Shown here one piece after another: positions 39,759-48,384 of a stretch of DNA of 64,000 bases. A model generated the notes under the pieces. The model was not told the DNA's origin. It ran no database searches and worked only from the letters and a program-made list of their open reading frames with translations. Origin of the DNA: IDS-8 sp964491485 (GTDB lineage: Bacteria > Pseudomonadota > Gammaproteobacteria > Steroidobacterales > Woeseiaceae); assembly GCA_964491485.1 (NCBI GenBank), contig CAZBGV010000002.1:1-64000 (forward strand). Reading direction: 5' to 3'. Numbering within the stretch: position 1 is the stretch's first letter; each line of letters opens with the position of its first letter. A program made the position numbers and the translations under genes.

Positions 39759-41248
39759 GAGGCGGCTCTGCGTTTGCGCAGCGCCTGCCGGGCCGGTATC
39801 ACAAGCGCGAGCACCGCCATGGCGAGCAGGACCAGGGTGGTCGTATCCGTGAAAAAGCGGAGCCAGTCGCCGCGAAAGCGGATCATCGACAGCATGAAAT
39901 TCGTTTCCATGAGGTCGCTGAGCACGAACGCGATCACGAACGTGATGCGCGGGTAGCCGGTACGTATCATGAGATAGCCGAGCAGTCCGAAGAAGGCGGT
40001 CACGAACACGTCTCCCATCGAGCCCTGCAGGGCGTACGCTCCGACGAACGAGATCGCGATCACGCAAGGGATCAGGACCGAGGAGTCCACGTAGGCGATG
40101 CGCGCCAGGTAGCGGGCCACCAGCAGGACCAGGGCGGCACTCGAGAGGGTCGCGGCGAGCAGCGCAAGAATCAGCACGAAGATCGTCGTTTCCTTCTCGA
40201 GCAGCAGCATCGGGCCGGGATCGAGTCCGTGGAGGACGAGCACGCCCAGGAAGAGTGCCATCTCGGCGCTGCCCGGCACTCCGAAAGCGAGTGTCGGAAT
40301 GAGCGCGCCGCCATCCTTGGCATTGTTTGCCGCCTCCGGGCCGATCACACCGCGGATATCCCCGGAACCGAATTTCTCGTTATTGCTGCTCGTCTGCGCG
40401 ACGAATGAATAGGACAGGAACGCCGCGACCGTGCCGCCCACCCCGGGCACCATGCCGATCAGCGTGCCGATGGTCGATCCGGAGAGCAGGGCGCGCGGAT
40501 TGGCCAGCACGGCTTTGATGCCGTCCCGCGTACCCACGACGCGCACGTCACCGGCCGAAGAGTTTCGCGCGATGGGCCCGCCGCGAACATAGAGGTTGAG
40601 CATCTCCGCGACGGCGAACATGCCGATCAGCACGGGCACGATGGACAGCCCGTCCCACAGGTACTCGATACCCGCCGTATACCGTTCCGTCCCGCCGATG
40701 CCGTCATAGCCGACGAAGCCTGCGAACAGCCCTACGCAGGCGGCAATCAGGCCGCGCAGGAGATTGCCGCTCGCGACGGTGAGCGACGTGAGCCCGAGCA
40801 CCGTCAGCATGAAAATGGCGGGAGGACCGAACCACATCACGACCGATTTGGCGAGCGGCAGCGCGAACACCAGGATCAGCAGTCCGACCAGGCCGCCGAG
40901 CGACGAGGCAGCCGCCGCCGCGCCGATGGCAAGCCCGGCTTTTCCCTCGCGGGTGAGCGGATAGCCGTCGAAGCAGGTGGCAGCGTTCGGAGCGGTCCCG
41001 GGCGTGTTGACGAGAATCGCGGTCATCGATCCCCCGATGGCGACCGAGCCCATGACGCCGCCCATCAGCACGATCGCCTGGTCGGCCTCCATGCCGAACG
41101 TGAGCGGCAGGAGCAGCGCAATGGCGGTCGCACCGCCCAGCCCCGGAATGACGCCGAAAGCAAGCCCGACGAGGACCCCGACCATCAGGTAAACCAGGTT
41201 GCTGCCGTGCATCAGGTAGACGGCCGCCGCCGCCACCGACTCGAACAT
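39755..41248 (-). CDS. tctA: Tripartite tricarboxylate transporter large membrane subunit TctA
   Basis: Inner-membrane permease of 497 residues with about 12 helices. Conserved TctA blocks: FGVIPGLGGATAIALLLPLTFGM in the first half, AILVNTPGTAPNAATCFDGYPL, and the internal repeat with GMVPGVGGTVAAFLSY and AFGVPGSAEMALFLGVL. It starts 21 bp after the binding-protein gene. Substrates of the family include citrate, terephthalate, protocatechuate-type and other carboxylates; the aromatic context favours an aromatic acid. Confidence 0.93.
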   Translation of the reverse strand: MFESVAAAAVYLMHGSNLVYLMVGVLVGLAFGVIPGLGGATAIALLLPLTFGMEADQAIVLMGGVMGSVAIGGSMTAILVNTPGTAPNAATCFDGYPLTREGKAGLAIGAAAAASSLGGLVGLLILVFALPLAKSVVMWFGPPAIFMLTVLGLTSLTVASGNLLRGLIAACVGLFAGFVGYDGIGGTERYTAGIEYLWDGLSIVPVLIGMFAVAEMLNLYVRGGPIARNSSAGDVRVVGTRDGIKAVLANPRALLSGSTIGTLIGMVPGVGGTVAAFLSYSFVAQTSSNNEKFGSGDIRGVIGPEAANNAKDGGALIPTLAFGVPGSAEMALFLGVLVLHGLDPGPMLLLEKETTIFVLILALLAATLSSAALVLLVARYLARIAYVDSSVLIPCVIAISFVGAYALQGSMGDVFVTAFFGLLGYLMIRTGYPRITFVIAFVLSDLMETNFMLSMIRFRGDWLRFFTDTTTLVLLAMAVLALVIPARQALRKRRAAS

Positions 41249-41269
41249 CTCCCCCCCTCGTGATATGGC

Positions 41270-42262
41270 CTAGAAGGTGTTCGGGTTACTCAGGTCCGCC
41301 TTGAACCGCTCGTAGAACCGGAAGTTCGCCTCGACCGCCCCGGCCGTCGCTTCGCCGTCGAGCGGACGCAGCTCGAGCCGGGCCTTGCGCGCCACCTCGC
41401 GAAAGCCGGGATCGGAGACGGCCCTCATGAAGGCCGCCCTGAGCTCCGCCAGGAGCTCGTCGTTCATGCCGGGAGGCCCGGCAATCGACCGCTGCAGGTC
41501 CAGCAGCGACAGCACGGGGTATCCGAGCTCGGTGAAGGCCGGGACGCCTTCCACTTCGCTCCGCTCGCCGGAGACGGCAAGGGCGCGGAGGTCTCCGGAC
41601 GCAAGGTACTTGCTTGCCGACGACACGGGGGCGAGCGCCACGTTGCCGTCGCCGCGGATGAGCGCGACGAGATAATCGGCAGTCCCGGAGTAGCCGGCGA
41701 GGAAAATCGGGTCTTTGCCCATGAGACCCAGCTGGTTGGCAGTGATCTGGCACGCGGCCAAAACCGTGGATCCGTAGCCTGTCGAGAGGAAGACGATCTC
41801 GTTTTGTGCCTGCAATTGCGCAATCGAACGGATGCCGGATTTCGCCGAGACCAGCAGCAGGTAATGCTGCGCCTCGATGCGCCCGATCCAGCTCAGCTCG
41901 CGCAGATCGTAGGCGACCTCCTCTCCGAGCACCGCCGGCAGGACGAATCCCGGAAGATTGAAAATCCCGAGCGTCGATCCGTCGGGATCGGCACGGTACA
42001 CCGTCGTTGCACCGCGGCGTCCCCCCGCACCGGGAACGTTCTCCGGCAGGACGTTGATTTCATCGCCGAGCTGGCGCGCGAAATACGGGGCCAGCGCGCG
42101 CACCGTCAGGTCAAAACCGCCGCCCGGGCGGTATGGAATGACGATGGACAGGTTACGGGACGGCAGCGGCACGTCGGCCACCGCCGGTGCCGCCATCAGC
42201 CACGACAGAAGCAGCGCGAGAGCGACATGCAGCCGGCCTCGCCCTGATTCAGATCGCGGCAA
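41270..42262 (-). CDS. tctC: Tripartite tricarboxylate transporter binding protein (Bug/TctC)
   Basis: Periplasmic solute-binding protein of 330 residues with a signal peptide ending at AAPAVADV. Bug-family motifs: IVIPYRPGGGFDLTVRALA, NVPGAGGRRGATTVYRADPDGSTLG and the late PGFREVARKA. A TTG start overlaps the MarR gene end by 14 bp, so regulator and transporter are co-translated. It captures a carboxylate for TctAB. Confidence 0.9.
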   Translation of the reverse strand: MPRSESGRGRLHVALALLLSWLMAAPAVADVPLPSRNLSIVIPYRPGGGFDLTVRALAPYFARQLGDEINVLPENVPGAGGRRGATTVYRADPDGSTLGIFNLPGFVLPAVLGEEVAYDLRELSWIGRIEAQHYLLLVSAKSGIRSIAQLQAQNEIVFLSTGYGSTVLAACQITANQLGLMGKDPIFLAGYSGTADYLVALIRGDGNVALAPVSSASKYLASGDLRALAVSGERSEVEGVPAFTELGYPVLSLLDLQRSIAGPPGMNDELLAELRAAFMRAVSDPGFREVARKARLELRPLDGEATAGAVEANFRFYERFKADLSNPNTF

Positions 42263-42743
42263 GATCTTCCATCCAGTGCGACTTGACGAACAGCTTGTCG
42301 ATCACCCGGTTGAAGACCTTGAGCTCGATCTCACTGAGGTCGTCGAGCAGCCGGTCCTCGAAATCCAGCGCCAGCGGTGCGATTTCCTCCAGCAACTGCG
42401 CCCCCTCTGCCGAAAGGTTGAGGATGGAGCGCCGGCGATCGGAATCGGCGAACCGCCGGTCGATGCGGCCGCTCTTCAGCAGTTTCGTGACCGCCCGCGA
42501 AACCGCGACCTTGTCGAGCTGCGTATGTTCCGCGACTTCGACGGCGGACAGGCCCGGGTACTTGCCCAGCACCACGATGATCCGCCACTCGGCGGGCGTC
42601 AGGCCGAACCGGGTGCTGTAAATGGCGGCAATGGATTTGCTGACGGTCTGCGAAAGATTGGAGAGGCGGCAGGGAATGAAATCATCGAGCAACAGCTCCC
42701 TGGAGCGCTCGATTTTCAGCGCGGCATTGTTCATCACGATCAT
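42249..42743 (-). CDS. MarR-family transcriptional regulator
   Basis: Winged-helix regulator of 164 residues. The recognition region reads LSAVEVAEHTQLDKVAVSRAVTKLLKSGRIDRRF, followed by the wing DSDRRRSILNLSAEG with the conserved D-x-R-R motif. It is the first gene of the operon with tctCAB. A perfect 16-bp palindrome lies 26 bp upstream of its start, so autoregulation and control of the transporter by an aromatic acid ligand is likely. Relatives such as HpaR/HpcR-type regulators respond to phenolic acids; the ligand here is unknown. Confidence 0.9.
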   Translation of the reverse strand: MIVMNNAALKIERSRELLLDDFIPCRLSNLSQTVSKSIAAIYSTRFGLTPAEWRIIVVLGKYPGLSAVEVAEHTQLDKVAVSRAVTKLLKSGRIDRRFADSDRRRSILNLSAEGAQLLEEIAPLALDFEDRLLDDLSEIELKVFNRVIDKLFVKSHWMEDLAAI

Positions 42744-43062
42744 CACCACTGGGGTTGCTGGCCAAAGTGTAATATCGATATTACCGCAGCTTCGGCAAAA
42801 TCCAAGCAGTTTCCGATGCACCGGACCCAAGGGGCCTATCCTCGAAAGTAACATAATGAAAAATAACGGTTCGGCTGTCTTCACTATATGGGCGGCCCCG
42901 GGAGCCTGATCGGCGGCTAGTGCGCGCGGTATGATTGATATTAGGGGAGACGGGTTGATACCATGGCTGCTGCACCGACCGCCGTTCCACTTCTGAACCT
43001 CCGGTCCCGCGACGGCCCGGGCTGAATACTGGCTGCCGTTCACTGCGAGAGAGGATTCCCAC
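42744..43062. promoter_or_regulatory. Divergent regulatory region between marR-tct and gntR
   Basis: The 319 bp carry the palindrome given separately, the marR promoter and probably the gntR promoter. Near the gntR side an AT-rich stretch has ggtatgattgatattagg and a downstream gttgatacc, half-sites of the ggtat/atacc kind seen for FCD-type GntR proteins, but the spacing is loose. No gene is supported here. Confidence 0.4.
42769..42784. promoter_or_regulatory. Perfect 16-bp palindrome, candidate MarR operator
   Basis: gtaatatcgatattac is a perfect palindrome, AT-rich in a GC-rich neighbourhood, 26 bp upstream of the marR start. MarR dimers typically bind 16-20-bp palindromes overlapping their own promoter. 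The symmetry is visible; binding is inference. Confidence 0.7.
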
Positions 43063-43791
43063 TTGTCGACCAACCTTCGCGAGTTGCAGCCCACGCGCGG
43101 CATGACGCTGTCCAGCCAGATCGTCGCGAACATCCGGGACGCCGTATTTGCCGGCGACCTGAAGCCGGGCGACGTGCTCGGCTCGGAGGCCGACCTGGCT
43201 CGTCAATTCGGGGTCAGCCGGATGAGCGTTCGCGACGCGCTGCGGAGCCTGGAGGCGATGGGCATTGTCGACATCCGCATGGGCGCCAAAGGCGGCGCGG
43301 CCATCGCCGCCGGCAACATCGACCGGTTTGCCGATGCGCTCGCCGTGCAGCTCGTCCTGATCGGCATCACCAAGGCCGACCTGCTGCAGGCGCGCGCAGC
43401 CACCGAGAGTATGACGGCCGAGCTGGCCGCCCGGCATGCGACGCCGGCAGACCTGGTCGAGATAAAGGCCATCGTCGACGAAGCGGAGGCAAGCATCGGT
43501 GACGCTGATCGCACGGTGATGCTGGGCGAAAGATTTCACATTGCCGTCGCGAGGGCGGCGCACAACCAGATTCTTCTGGCGCAATTGAAGGCCATGCGCG
43601 ACGTCCTCTGGCGCCCGGGACGGCAACCCGGGCCCGAGCACGCCAAGTGCATCGCGCACGTCCATCGCGCGTTGTACGAGTTGATCGCTGCCGGCCAGGC
43701 GGAAGAGGCGCGCCAGCTCATGTCGAGCCACGTCAAGACGCTGAAGTTCGATACCGTCGAGGAACGACGCTTCCGCGCGCAAGCCGTGTGA
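43063..43791 (+). CDS. GntR-family (FadR/FCD type) transcriptional regulator
   Basis: Regulator of 242 residues from a TTG start with AGAGGA seven bases upstream. The winged helix occupies about residues 8-75: GDVLGSEADLARQFGVSRMSVRDALRSLEAMGIVDIRMGAKGG is the classic GntR helix-turn-helix and wing. The all-helical FCD ligand-binding domain follows, with E-x-x-A-A-x-x-A-A (ESMTAELAARHA), HIAVARAAHN (metal-binding His) and a final HVHRALYELIAAG. Such proteins sense organic acids. It is divergent from marR-tctCAB and convergent with the hydrolase, and may control the island's catabolic genes. Confidence 0.92.
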   Translation: MSTNLRELQPTRGMTLSSQIVANIRDAVFAGDLKPGDVLGSEADLARQFGVSRMSVRDALRSLEAMGIVDIRMGAKGGAAIAAGNIDRFADALAVQLVLIGITKADLLQARAATESMTAELAARHATPADLVEIKAIVDEAEASIGDADRTVMLGERFHIAVARAAHNQILLAQLKAMRDVLWRPGRQPGPEHAKCIAHVHRALYELIAAGQAEEARQLMSSHVKTLKFDTVEERRFRAQAV

Positions 43792-43841
43792 GCTGACCCG
43801 GTCGCGGATCGGCCCGCCGGCTGCGGCGGGCCGCGAGCCGG

Positions 43842-44690
43842 TTACCGCGCGCGCAGGAACTCGAGCAGGCGATCGGGCACGTTCGCTTCCGATTGCTCTT
43901 CGACTGCGATGTCCCAATACTCGGCCTGCGGCAGGCACTCCGCGAGATAGCGCGCGGCGGACGTTGCGTGCGCCACGTCGTTGCCCGGCACGACGAGCGC
44001 CGGCAGGTCGAGCCGCATCAGGTCTTCCGGCTCCGCCCCCGGAGCGGTGTCGCGATCGATGAGGCCGCGTGCCATGCCCGTCACCAGCAGCTTGTACCTG
44101 TCCTTGTCCATGCGCGCGTAGTCGTCCGCGAATCCGGCATCCCGGCGTATCACCGGCGCCCACGGACCGATGCGCGGATCCTTGCCGAATCCTGCCTCCG
44201 ATTGCCGTGACAGCTCGACGACCCCTGCGAGCCCCGCGGCATCCACGAACGCGAGATGCTCGGCGAACCGCGAATGCCCGCGTATGCGGAATGCCGCGCC
44301 GCCAACCGGCCAGTAGAGAACCAGGCTGCGAACCCTTTCCGGGTACGTGGCAGCAAATGCCGCGACCGGGCAGCAGCCCATGCACCCGCCGAGCAGATGG
44401 GCAGAGTCGATTGACAGGTGATCCAGGAGGCCTTTGCCCTGCTCGACGTAATCGGCCCAGGTGATGCGCTCTACCCGGCCGCCGGACCGACCGGTTTCAC
44501 GCCGATCGAAGGCGATGCAAAGAAAGTGCTCCTTCAGTCGCTCGAGCATCCGCGTGCGCGCATAGGAGCCGAGCGTCGACCACTTATCCAGTGTGGCGTC
44601 GAATCCGCCGGGCGAGAACATCAGCAGAGGCGGTCCCTCTCCCAGCGTTTCGTAATTCGTTTCAATTCCGTCGATGTTGGCAATCGGCAT
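43842..44690 (-). CDS. Alpha/beta hydrolase
   Basis: Soluble alpha/beta hydrolase of 282 residues. MFSPGGFDATLDKW includes the oxyanion region; the nucleophile elbow is LLGGCMGCCP, where Cys replaces the usual Ser (G-G-C-M-G). VVPGNDVAHATS carries the acid. The expected catalytic His after the last strand is not obvious: the C-terminal YWDIAVEEQSEANVPDRLLEFL has none. A Cys nucleophile occurs in dienelactone hydrolase and some homologues, so the enzyme may act on lactones or diketo acids, or be catalytically changed. It starts 6 bp after the PanB-like gene and is probably in the same transcript. Confidence 0.75.
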   Translation of the reverse strand: MPIANIDGIETNYETLGEGPPLLMFSPGGFDATLDKWSTLGSYARTRMLERLKEHFLCIAFDRRETGRSGGRVERITWADYVEQGKGLLDHLSIDSAHLLGGCMGCCPVAAFAATYPERVRSLVLYWPVGGAAFRIRGHSRFAEHLAFVDAAGLAGVVELSRQSEAGFGKDPRIGPWAPVIRRDAGFADDYARMDKDRYKLLVTGMARGLIDRDTAPGAEPEDLMRLDLPALVVPGNDVAHATSAARYLAECLPQAEYWDIAVEEQSEANVPDRLLEFLRAR

Positions 44691-44696
44691 GTCAAA

Positions 44697-45530
44697 CTAC
44701 CCTTTCTTCCCCGGCGACGATGCGCCCCTGATCTGGCGCCCGGCACGCACATCGTCGCCGAGCGCCTTGAGTGCCTCGAGCGCGATTTGCGCTACGTTCG
44801 CGTAAGTGTCGATGTCTGCATCGAGATGCTTCGCCGCGTAACCGATCGCCGCGTGCGCCATGCGCACGCGCCCGTCCAGCCACGGCCCGCCGCCGAAACC
44901 GCCGATCACCGGGATCGATACCGCCTGGGCGACGGCCGGGCCGACCACCGGCCCCGAGTTGGTGAAGTCGAGCAGCGCGGCGCCCGCGTCTTCGAGCATG
45001 CGGGCCTCTGCCACGAGTCGTTCCTGCATCTCCGAGGTTACCTGGGCTTGCGCGCCGGACATCACCGCGTAATCGAGCCCATAGTGCAGCGCGGTCTGCG
45101 GTGTGATGCCGAACTGGGCCCACACCGGGACCCCCGCCCGAGCGAGCTCGGTCACCGTCTCCGGATAGGCTGCGGCGCCATCGAGCTTGACCATATCGAC
45201 TCCGGCTTCCTTCACCAGCCGTATCGCGGCCTCCAATGCTGCCGCCTTGCCTTGCTGCAGCGGTCCAAACGGAAAATCACAGCTCACCAGGGCACGAGTC
45301 ACGCCGCGGCGCACTGCGCCGGCGACGATCAGCATCTCCTCCATTGTGACCTCGAGGGGATTCGCATGTCCCCAGAGATTGACGCCGACGGTGTCGCCAA
45401 CAGACACGATGTCCACACCCGCACGATCGGCGATGCGTGCGAGCTGATAATCCCAGACTACGACGCCAAGGATTTTTTTTCCTTCGCGCTTCATCAAATG
45501 AAGCTGCGGAATAGTGATCTTGTCGGCCAT
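44697..45530 (-). CDS. Ketopantoate hydroxymethyltransferase (PanB)-family aldolase
   Basis: TIM-barrel enzyme of 277 residues; the ATG after GGAGCAGGCTG was chosen over an upstream GTG. PanB landmarks: DIVSVGDTVGVNLWGH and SCDFPFG with the two Mg2+ Asp ligands, MVKLDGA with the substrate Lys, AQFGITPQTALHYG, and IPVIGGFGGG. The catalytic Glu of PanB (in LVLEGVP-like segments) appears as Asp in AALLDFTNSG. The gene is not near panC or other pantothenate genes but beside an alpha/beta hydrolase and a Rieske oxygenase, so it is more likely a catabolic aldolase of the same fold than a vitamin biosynthetic enzyme. Function beyond fold is inferred. Confidence 0.8.
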   Translation of the reverse strand: MADKITIPQLHLMKREGKKILGVVVWDYQLARIADRAGVDIVSVGDTVGVNLWGHANPLEVTMEEMLIVAGAVRRGVTRALVSCDFPFGPLQQGKAAALEAAIRLVKEAGVDMVKLDGAAAYPETVTELARAGVPVWAQFGITPQTALHYGLDYAVMSGAQAQVTSEMQERLVAEARMLEDAGAALLDFTNSGPVVGPAVAQAVSIPVIGGFGGGPWLDGRVRMAHAAIGYAAKHLDADIDTYANVAQIALEALKALGDDVRAGRQIRGASSPGKKG

Positions 45531-45968
45531 CAGCCTGCTCCACTCATCCACTCACATGCGCCCGGAAGAGCACCGTCGCGATGAAGTATTTCCCCCCTGT
45601 CCCTGCCTGTCCAGAGGAAACGATTACTTTCGTAACGAAGGCCGCGCCGGGCTTGATTAACGTCGGCCGATACCGTCTATCGTGCTGTGATCGAACACCT
45701 TGCCTGGCCTGTCTTTTCCAGCATGAACAGGCATTACAAAGGCAGCGGTGGTTTCGTTTGGAATTGTAATGCTGCTGCGTTTGCGCAAAAAAGTGATCCG
45801 GTTATTATTGCCGACAAACAATATCAGAGCATATTGCCTCGCCTTCCTGCGGACCCGACCTGACGATTTGACGGACGATCGCAACGCGCATCATTGCTTC
45901 ACCGCGCGTTCGCGCCTCAACAGGAAGCGGGACTTCGCAAAGGGAGACACTTTAAGGAGCAGGACCTG
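45531..45968. promoter_or_regulatory. Divergent intergenic region with a spaced inverted repeat
   Basis: The 438 bp between the PanB-like gene and the Rieske oxygenase hold no supported gene. Perfect 9-bp inverted arms gcattacaa (45732-45740) and ttgtaatgc (45765-45773) are separated by 24 bp, a layout that fits two half-sites of a dimeric or tetrameric regulator. The section from about 45770 to 45850 is clearly AT-rich and may hold the oxygenase promoter. Confidence 0.4.
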
Positions 45969-47255
45969 ATGCTAGTCAAGGAGAAAAACGATCTGTTGAC
46001 CCAAACCGGGCCCGGGACTCCGATGGGTGAGCTCTTCCGCTGCCTCTGGCTTCCGGTGTTGTTGCCCGAGGAACTTCCCGAGCCTGACTGCCCGCCGGTG
46101 CGGGTTCAGCTCCTCTCTGAGAAGTTGATTGCCTTCCGGGACACGGAAGGACGCTTGGGGCTCATCGACGAGTTCTGCGCGCACCGCCGCGTGTCGTTGT
46201 GGTTCGGACGAAACGAGGAAAACGGACTGCGGTGTCCCTACCACGGATGGAAATTCGACGTCACCGGCCAGTGCGTGGACGTCCCGTCCGAGCCGCCGGA
46301 AACGGGATTCTGCAAACGGATAAAGCTCAAGTCATACAGTCTCGTCGAGAAGGGCGGCATCATCTGGGCGTACCTGGGAGACCCGGCAAAGAAGCCCCCG
46401 CTGCCCGAATACGAGATCTGCAACGTCAGGGACGAGCAGCGATTCATCTCCAAGCGGTACCAGGAATGCAACTGGCTGCAGGCGATGGAGGGCGGAATCG
46501 ATTCGAGCCACGTCTCGTTCCTCCACAGCGCCAATCTCGATTCCGACCCGCTGTTCAAGGGGGCCCGGGGAAACCGCTACAACCTGTCGGACAAGCGCCC
46601 GGTTTTCGAGGTCGTCGACCACGAAGGCGGTTTGTTGATTGGTGCAAGGCGCCAGGCCGAAGACGGACAATGCTACTGGCGAATCACACCCTGGGTCATG
46701 CCGACTTTCACCATGGTTCCGCCGCGCGGGGATCATCCGGTGCACGGCCACTTCTGGATTCCGATCGACGACGAGCACTGCTGGGCATGGAGTTTCGACT
46801 ACACGGCCAATCGCGACCTCACCCGTGAGGAGCGACAGGCGATGGAGAACGGCGAAGGCATCCATTGCAAGTACGTGCCGGGCACGTACATTCCGCTCGC
46901 GAACAAGAGCAACGACTACCTGATGGATCGCGAGGCGCAGAAAGCCGGGATCACCTACAGTGGTGTGCTCGGGATTGCCATCCAGGATGCTTCGCTGCAG
47001 GAGAGCATGGGCCCGATCTGCGACCGCACGAAAGAGATGCTCGCGCCGACCGACAAGGGCATCATGCTGGCGCGTCGCAAGATGTTCAAAGCCCTCAAGG
47101 AGCTGCAGGAGAACGGTAAGCTGCCGCCGAGCGTGGATCCGGAGACTCACAAGGTCCGGTCGGCGTCACTGCTGCTGCCGGAAGGCCAGCCGTTCGTAGA
47201 CGGCATGGGCGACGCGGTGCGAGTGGTACCCGGGAAGCCGCACGCCTCAGTCTGA
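45969..47255 (+). CDS. Rieske aromatic ring-hydroxylating oxygenase, phthalate 4,5-dioxygenase type
   Basis: Oxygenase large subunit of 428 residues; ATG with AAGGAGCAGGACCTG upstream. The Rieske centre is CAHRRVSLWFG...CPYHGWKFD (C-x-H, 17 residues, C-x-x-H) at about residues 70-92. The mononuclear iron site is EGGIDSSHVSFLH with two His, and a later Asp in IAIQDASLQE. The N-terminus LLTQTGPGTPMGELFRCLWLPVLL and PEPDCPPVRV match the class that includes phthalate 4,5-dioxygenase and related aromatic-acid mono- and dioxygenases. It needs a reductase, which is not in the window. It is convergent with ligJ. The nearby 4,5-dihydroxyphthalate-decarboxylase-like gene supports a phthalate-like substrate. 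Confidence 0.9.
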   Translation: MLVKEKNDLLTQTGPGTPMGELFRCLWLPVLLPEELPEPDCPPVRVQLLSEKLIAFRDTEGRLGLIDEFCAHRRVSLWFGRNEENGLRCPYHGWKFDVTGQCVDVPSEPPETGFCKRIKLKSYSLVEKGGIIWAYLGDPAKKPPLPEYEICNVRDEQRFISKRYQECNWLQAMEGGIDSSHVSFLHSANLDSDPLFKGARGNRYNLSDKRPVFEVVDHEGGLLIGARRQAEDGQCYWRITPWVMPTFTMVPPRGDHPVHGHFWIPIDDEHCWAWSFDYTANRDLTREERQAMENGEGIHCKYVPGTYIPLANKSNDYLMDREAQKAGITYSGVLGIAIQDASLQESMGPICDRTKEMLAPTDKGIMLARRKMFKALKELQENGKLPPSVDPETHKVRSASLLLPEGQPFVDGMGDAVRVVPGKPHASV

Positions 47256-47271
47256 GGCCTCGCCCCTCGCA

Positions 47272-47312
47272 GAGTGTTCGAGCCGCGGGCCAAGCCTGCG
47301 GCTCGAACACTC
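47272..47312. terminator. Strong hairpin between convergent genes, probable bidirectional terminator
   Basis: Perfect 15-bp arms gagtgttcgagccgc and gcggctcgaacactc flank an 11-nt loop, 17 bp after the Rieske stop and 23 bp before the end of ligJ. A smaller gcctca/tgaggc hairpin overlaps the Rieske stop codon. There is no long T run, so termination may be inefficient or the hairpin may protect mRNA ends. Confidence 0.7.
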
Positions 47313-47334
47313 CACTTTCACGATCAAACTCCCC

Positions 47335-48360
47335 TCAAAGTCCCTTCTTTCTGAGGGCAGCGTCGAGCCGCGGGTAGACGCGCCTGGCGTTCAGCTCGAA
47401 GACCTTGCGACGATCCTCGTCGCTCAAATCCAGCGCGTCGATATAGCGCTTGGTATCGTCGAAATTGTGCCCCGTCTCGGGATCCACGCCCTTGACGGCT
47501 CCGAACATCTCCGAGGCAAAGAGAATGTTGTCGACGTCGATGACCTCGAACAGCAGGTCTATACCTGCCTGGTGGTATACGCAGGTGTCGAACCAGACGT
47601 TCCGCATCAAGTGCTCGGACAGGGCCGGCTTCTTCAACATGTCGGCAAGGCCGCGGTAACGGCCCCAGTGATACGGCGCCGCGCCGCCGCCGTGCGGGAT
47701 GATGAACCTCAAATCCGGAAAGTCCCGGAACAGGTCGCCCTGGAGGAACTGCATAAAGACGCTGGTGTCGGCGTTGATGTAGTGAGCGCCGGTCGTGTGG
47801 AAGTTCGGATTGCACGAGCCGGAGACGTGGATCATCGCCGGTACGTCGAGCTCAACCAGCTTTTCGAAAAACGGGTACCAGGCCTTATCCGTCAGCGGCG
47901 TACCGGTCCAGCGACCCCCTGTCGGGTCGGGATTCAGGTTGCAGCCCACGAAGCCGAGCTCATTGACGCAGCGTTCCAGCTCCTCGATCGAGCGCTCGAT
48001 CGGAACGCCGACCGACTGTGGCAGCTGGCAGACCCCGATGAAGCTGTCGGGAAAAAGCTGCGTGACACGGTGAATGAGATCGTTGTTCATGCGTGTCCAG
48101 GTGCGTGACACGGTCTCGTCGCCGATATGGTGCGCCATTGCCGAGGCTTTCGGCGAAAAGATCGTCATATCGGCCCCGCGTTCCCGCAAGGCCCGCAACT
48201 GGTTGTTCTCTATCGTTTCGCGAATCTCGTCGTCGCTGATCTGCTCCAGTCGCGGCGGCGGCCGGGACGGATCCTCGAAATGCGCGATCTGCGCGTCCCT
48301 GAAAACCTGGAGCTTTCCCGGAGCGGTCGTGTAGTGACCGTGGCAATCGATGATCATCAT
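47335..48360 (-). CDS. ligJ: 4-oxalomesaconate hydratase (LigJ)
   Basis: Amidohydrolase-2-family enzyme of 341 residues that hydrates 4-oxalomesaconate to 4-carboxy-4-hydroxy-2-oxoadipate in the protocatechuate 4,5-cleavage and gallate pathways. The N-terminus IIDCHGHYTTAP holds the HxH metal motif. Other blocks I recognise from LigJ: ADMTIFSPKASAMAHH, CVNELGFVGCNLNPDP, PAMIHVSGSCNPNFH, FIIPHGGGAAPYHWGR and NILFASEMFGAVKGVDP. The last has Glu in the place of the usual catalytic Asp region, as in LigJ. It is 24 bp from ligK on the same strand; the two catalyse consecutive steps. Confidence 0.93.
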   Translation of the reverse strand: MMIIDCHGHYTTAPGKLQVFRDAQIAHFEDPSRPPPRLEQISDDEIRETIENNQLRALRERGADMTIFSPKASAMAHHIGDETVSRTWTRMNNDLIHRVTQLFPDSFIGVCQLPQSVGVPIERSIEELERCVNELGFVGCNLNPDPTGGRWTGTPLTDKAWYPFFEKLVELDVPAMIHVSGSCNPNFHTTGAHYINADTSVFMQFLQGDLFRDFPDLRFIIPHGGGAAPYHWGRYRGLADMLKKPALSEHLMRNVWFDTCVYHQAGIDLLFEVIDVDNILFASEMFGAVKGVDPETGHNFDDTKRYIDALDLSDEDRRKVFELNARRVYPRLDAALRKKGL

Positions 48361-48384
48361 GGTTTCCCGAAAGCGAACTCTGCG

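Noticed and set aside
44697..45530. Pantothenate biosynthesis gene panB
   Set aside because: No panC or panD neighbour, Asp at the catalytic Glu position and a catabolic context argue against a simple panB call.
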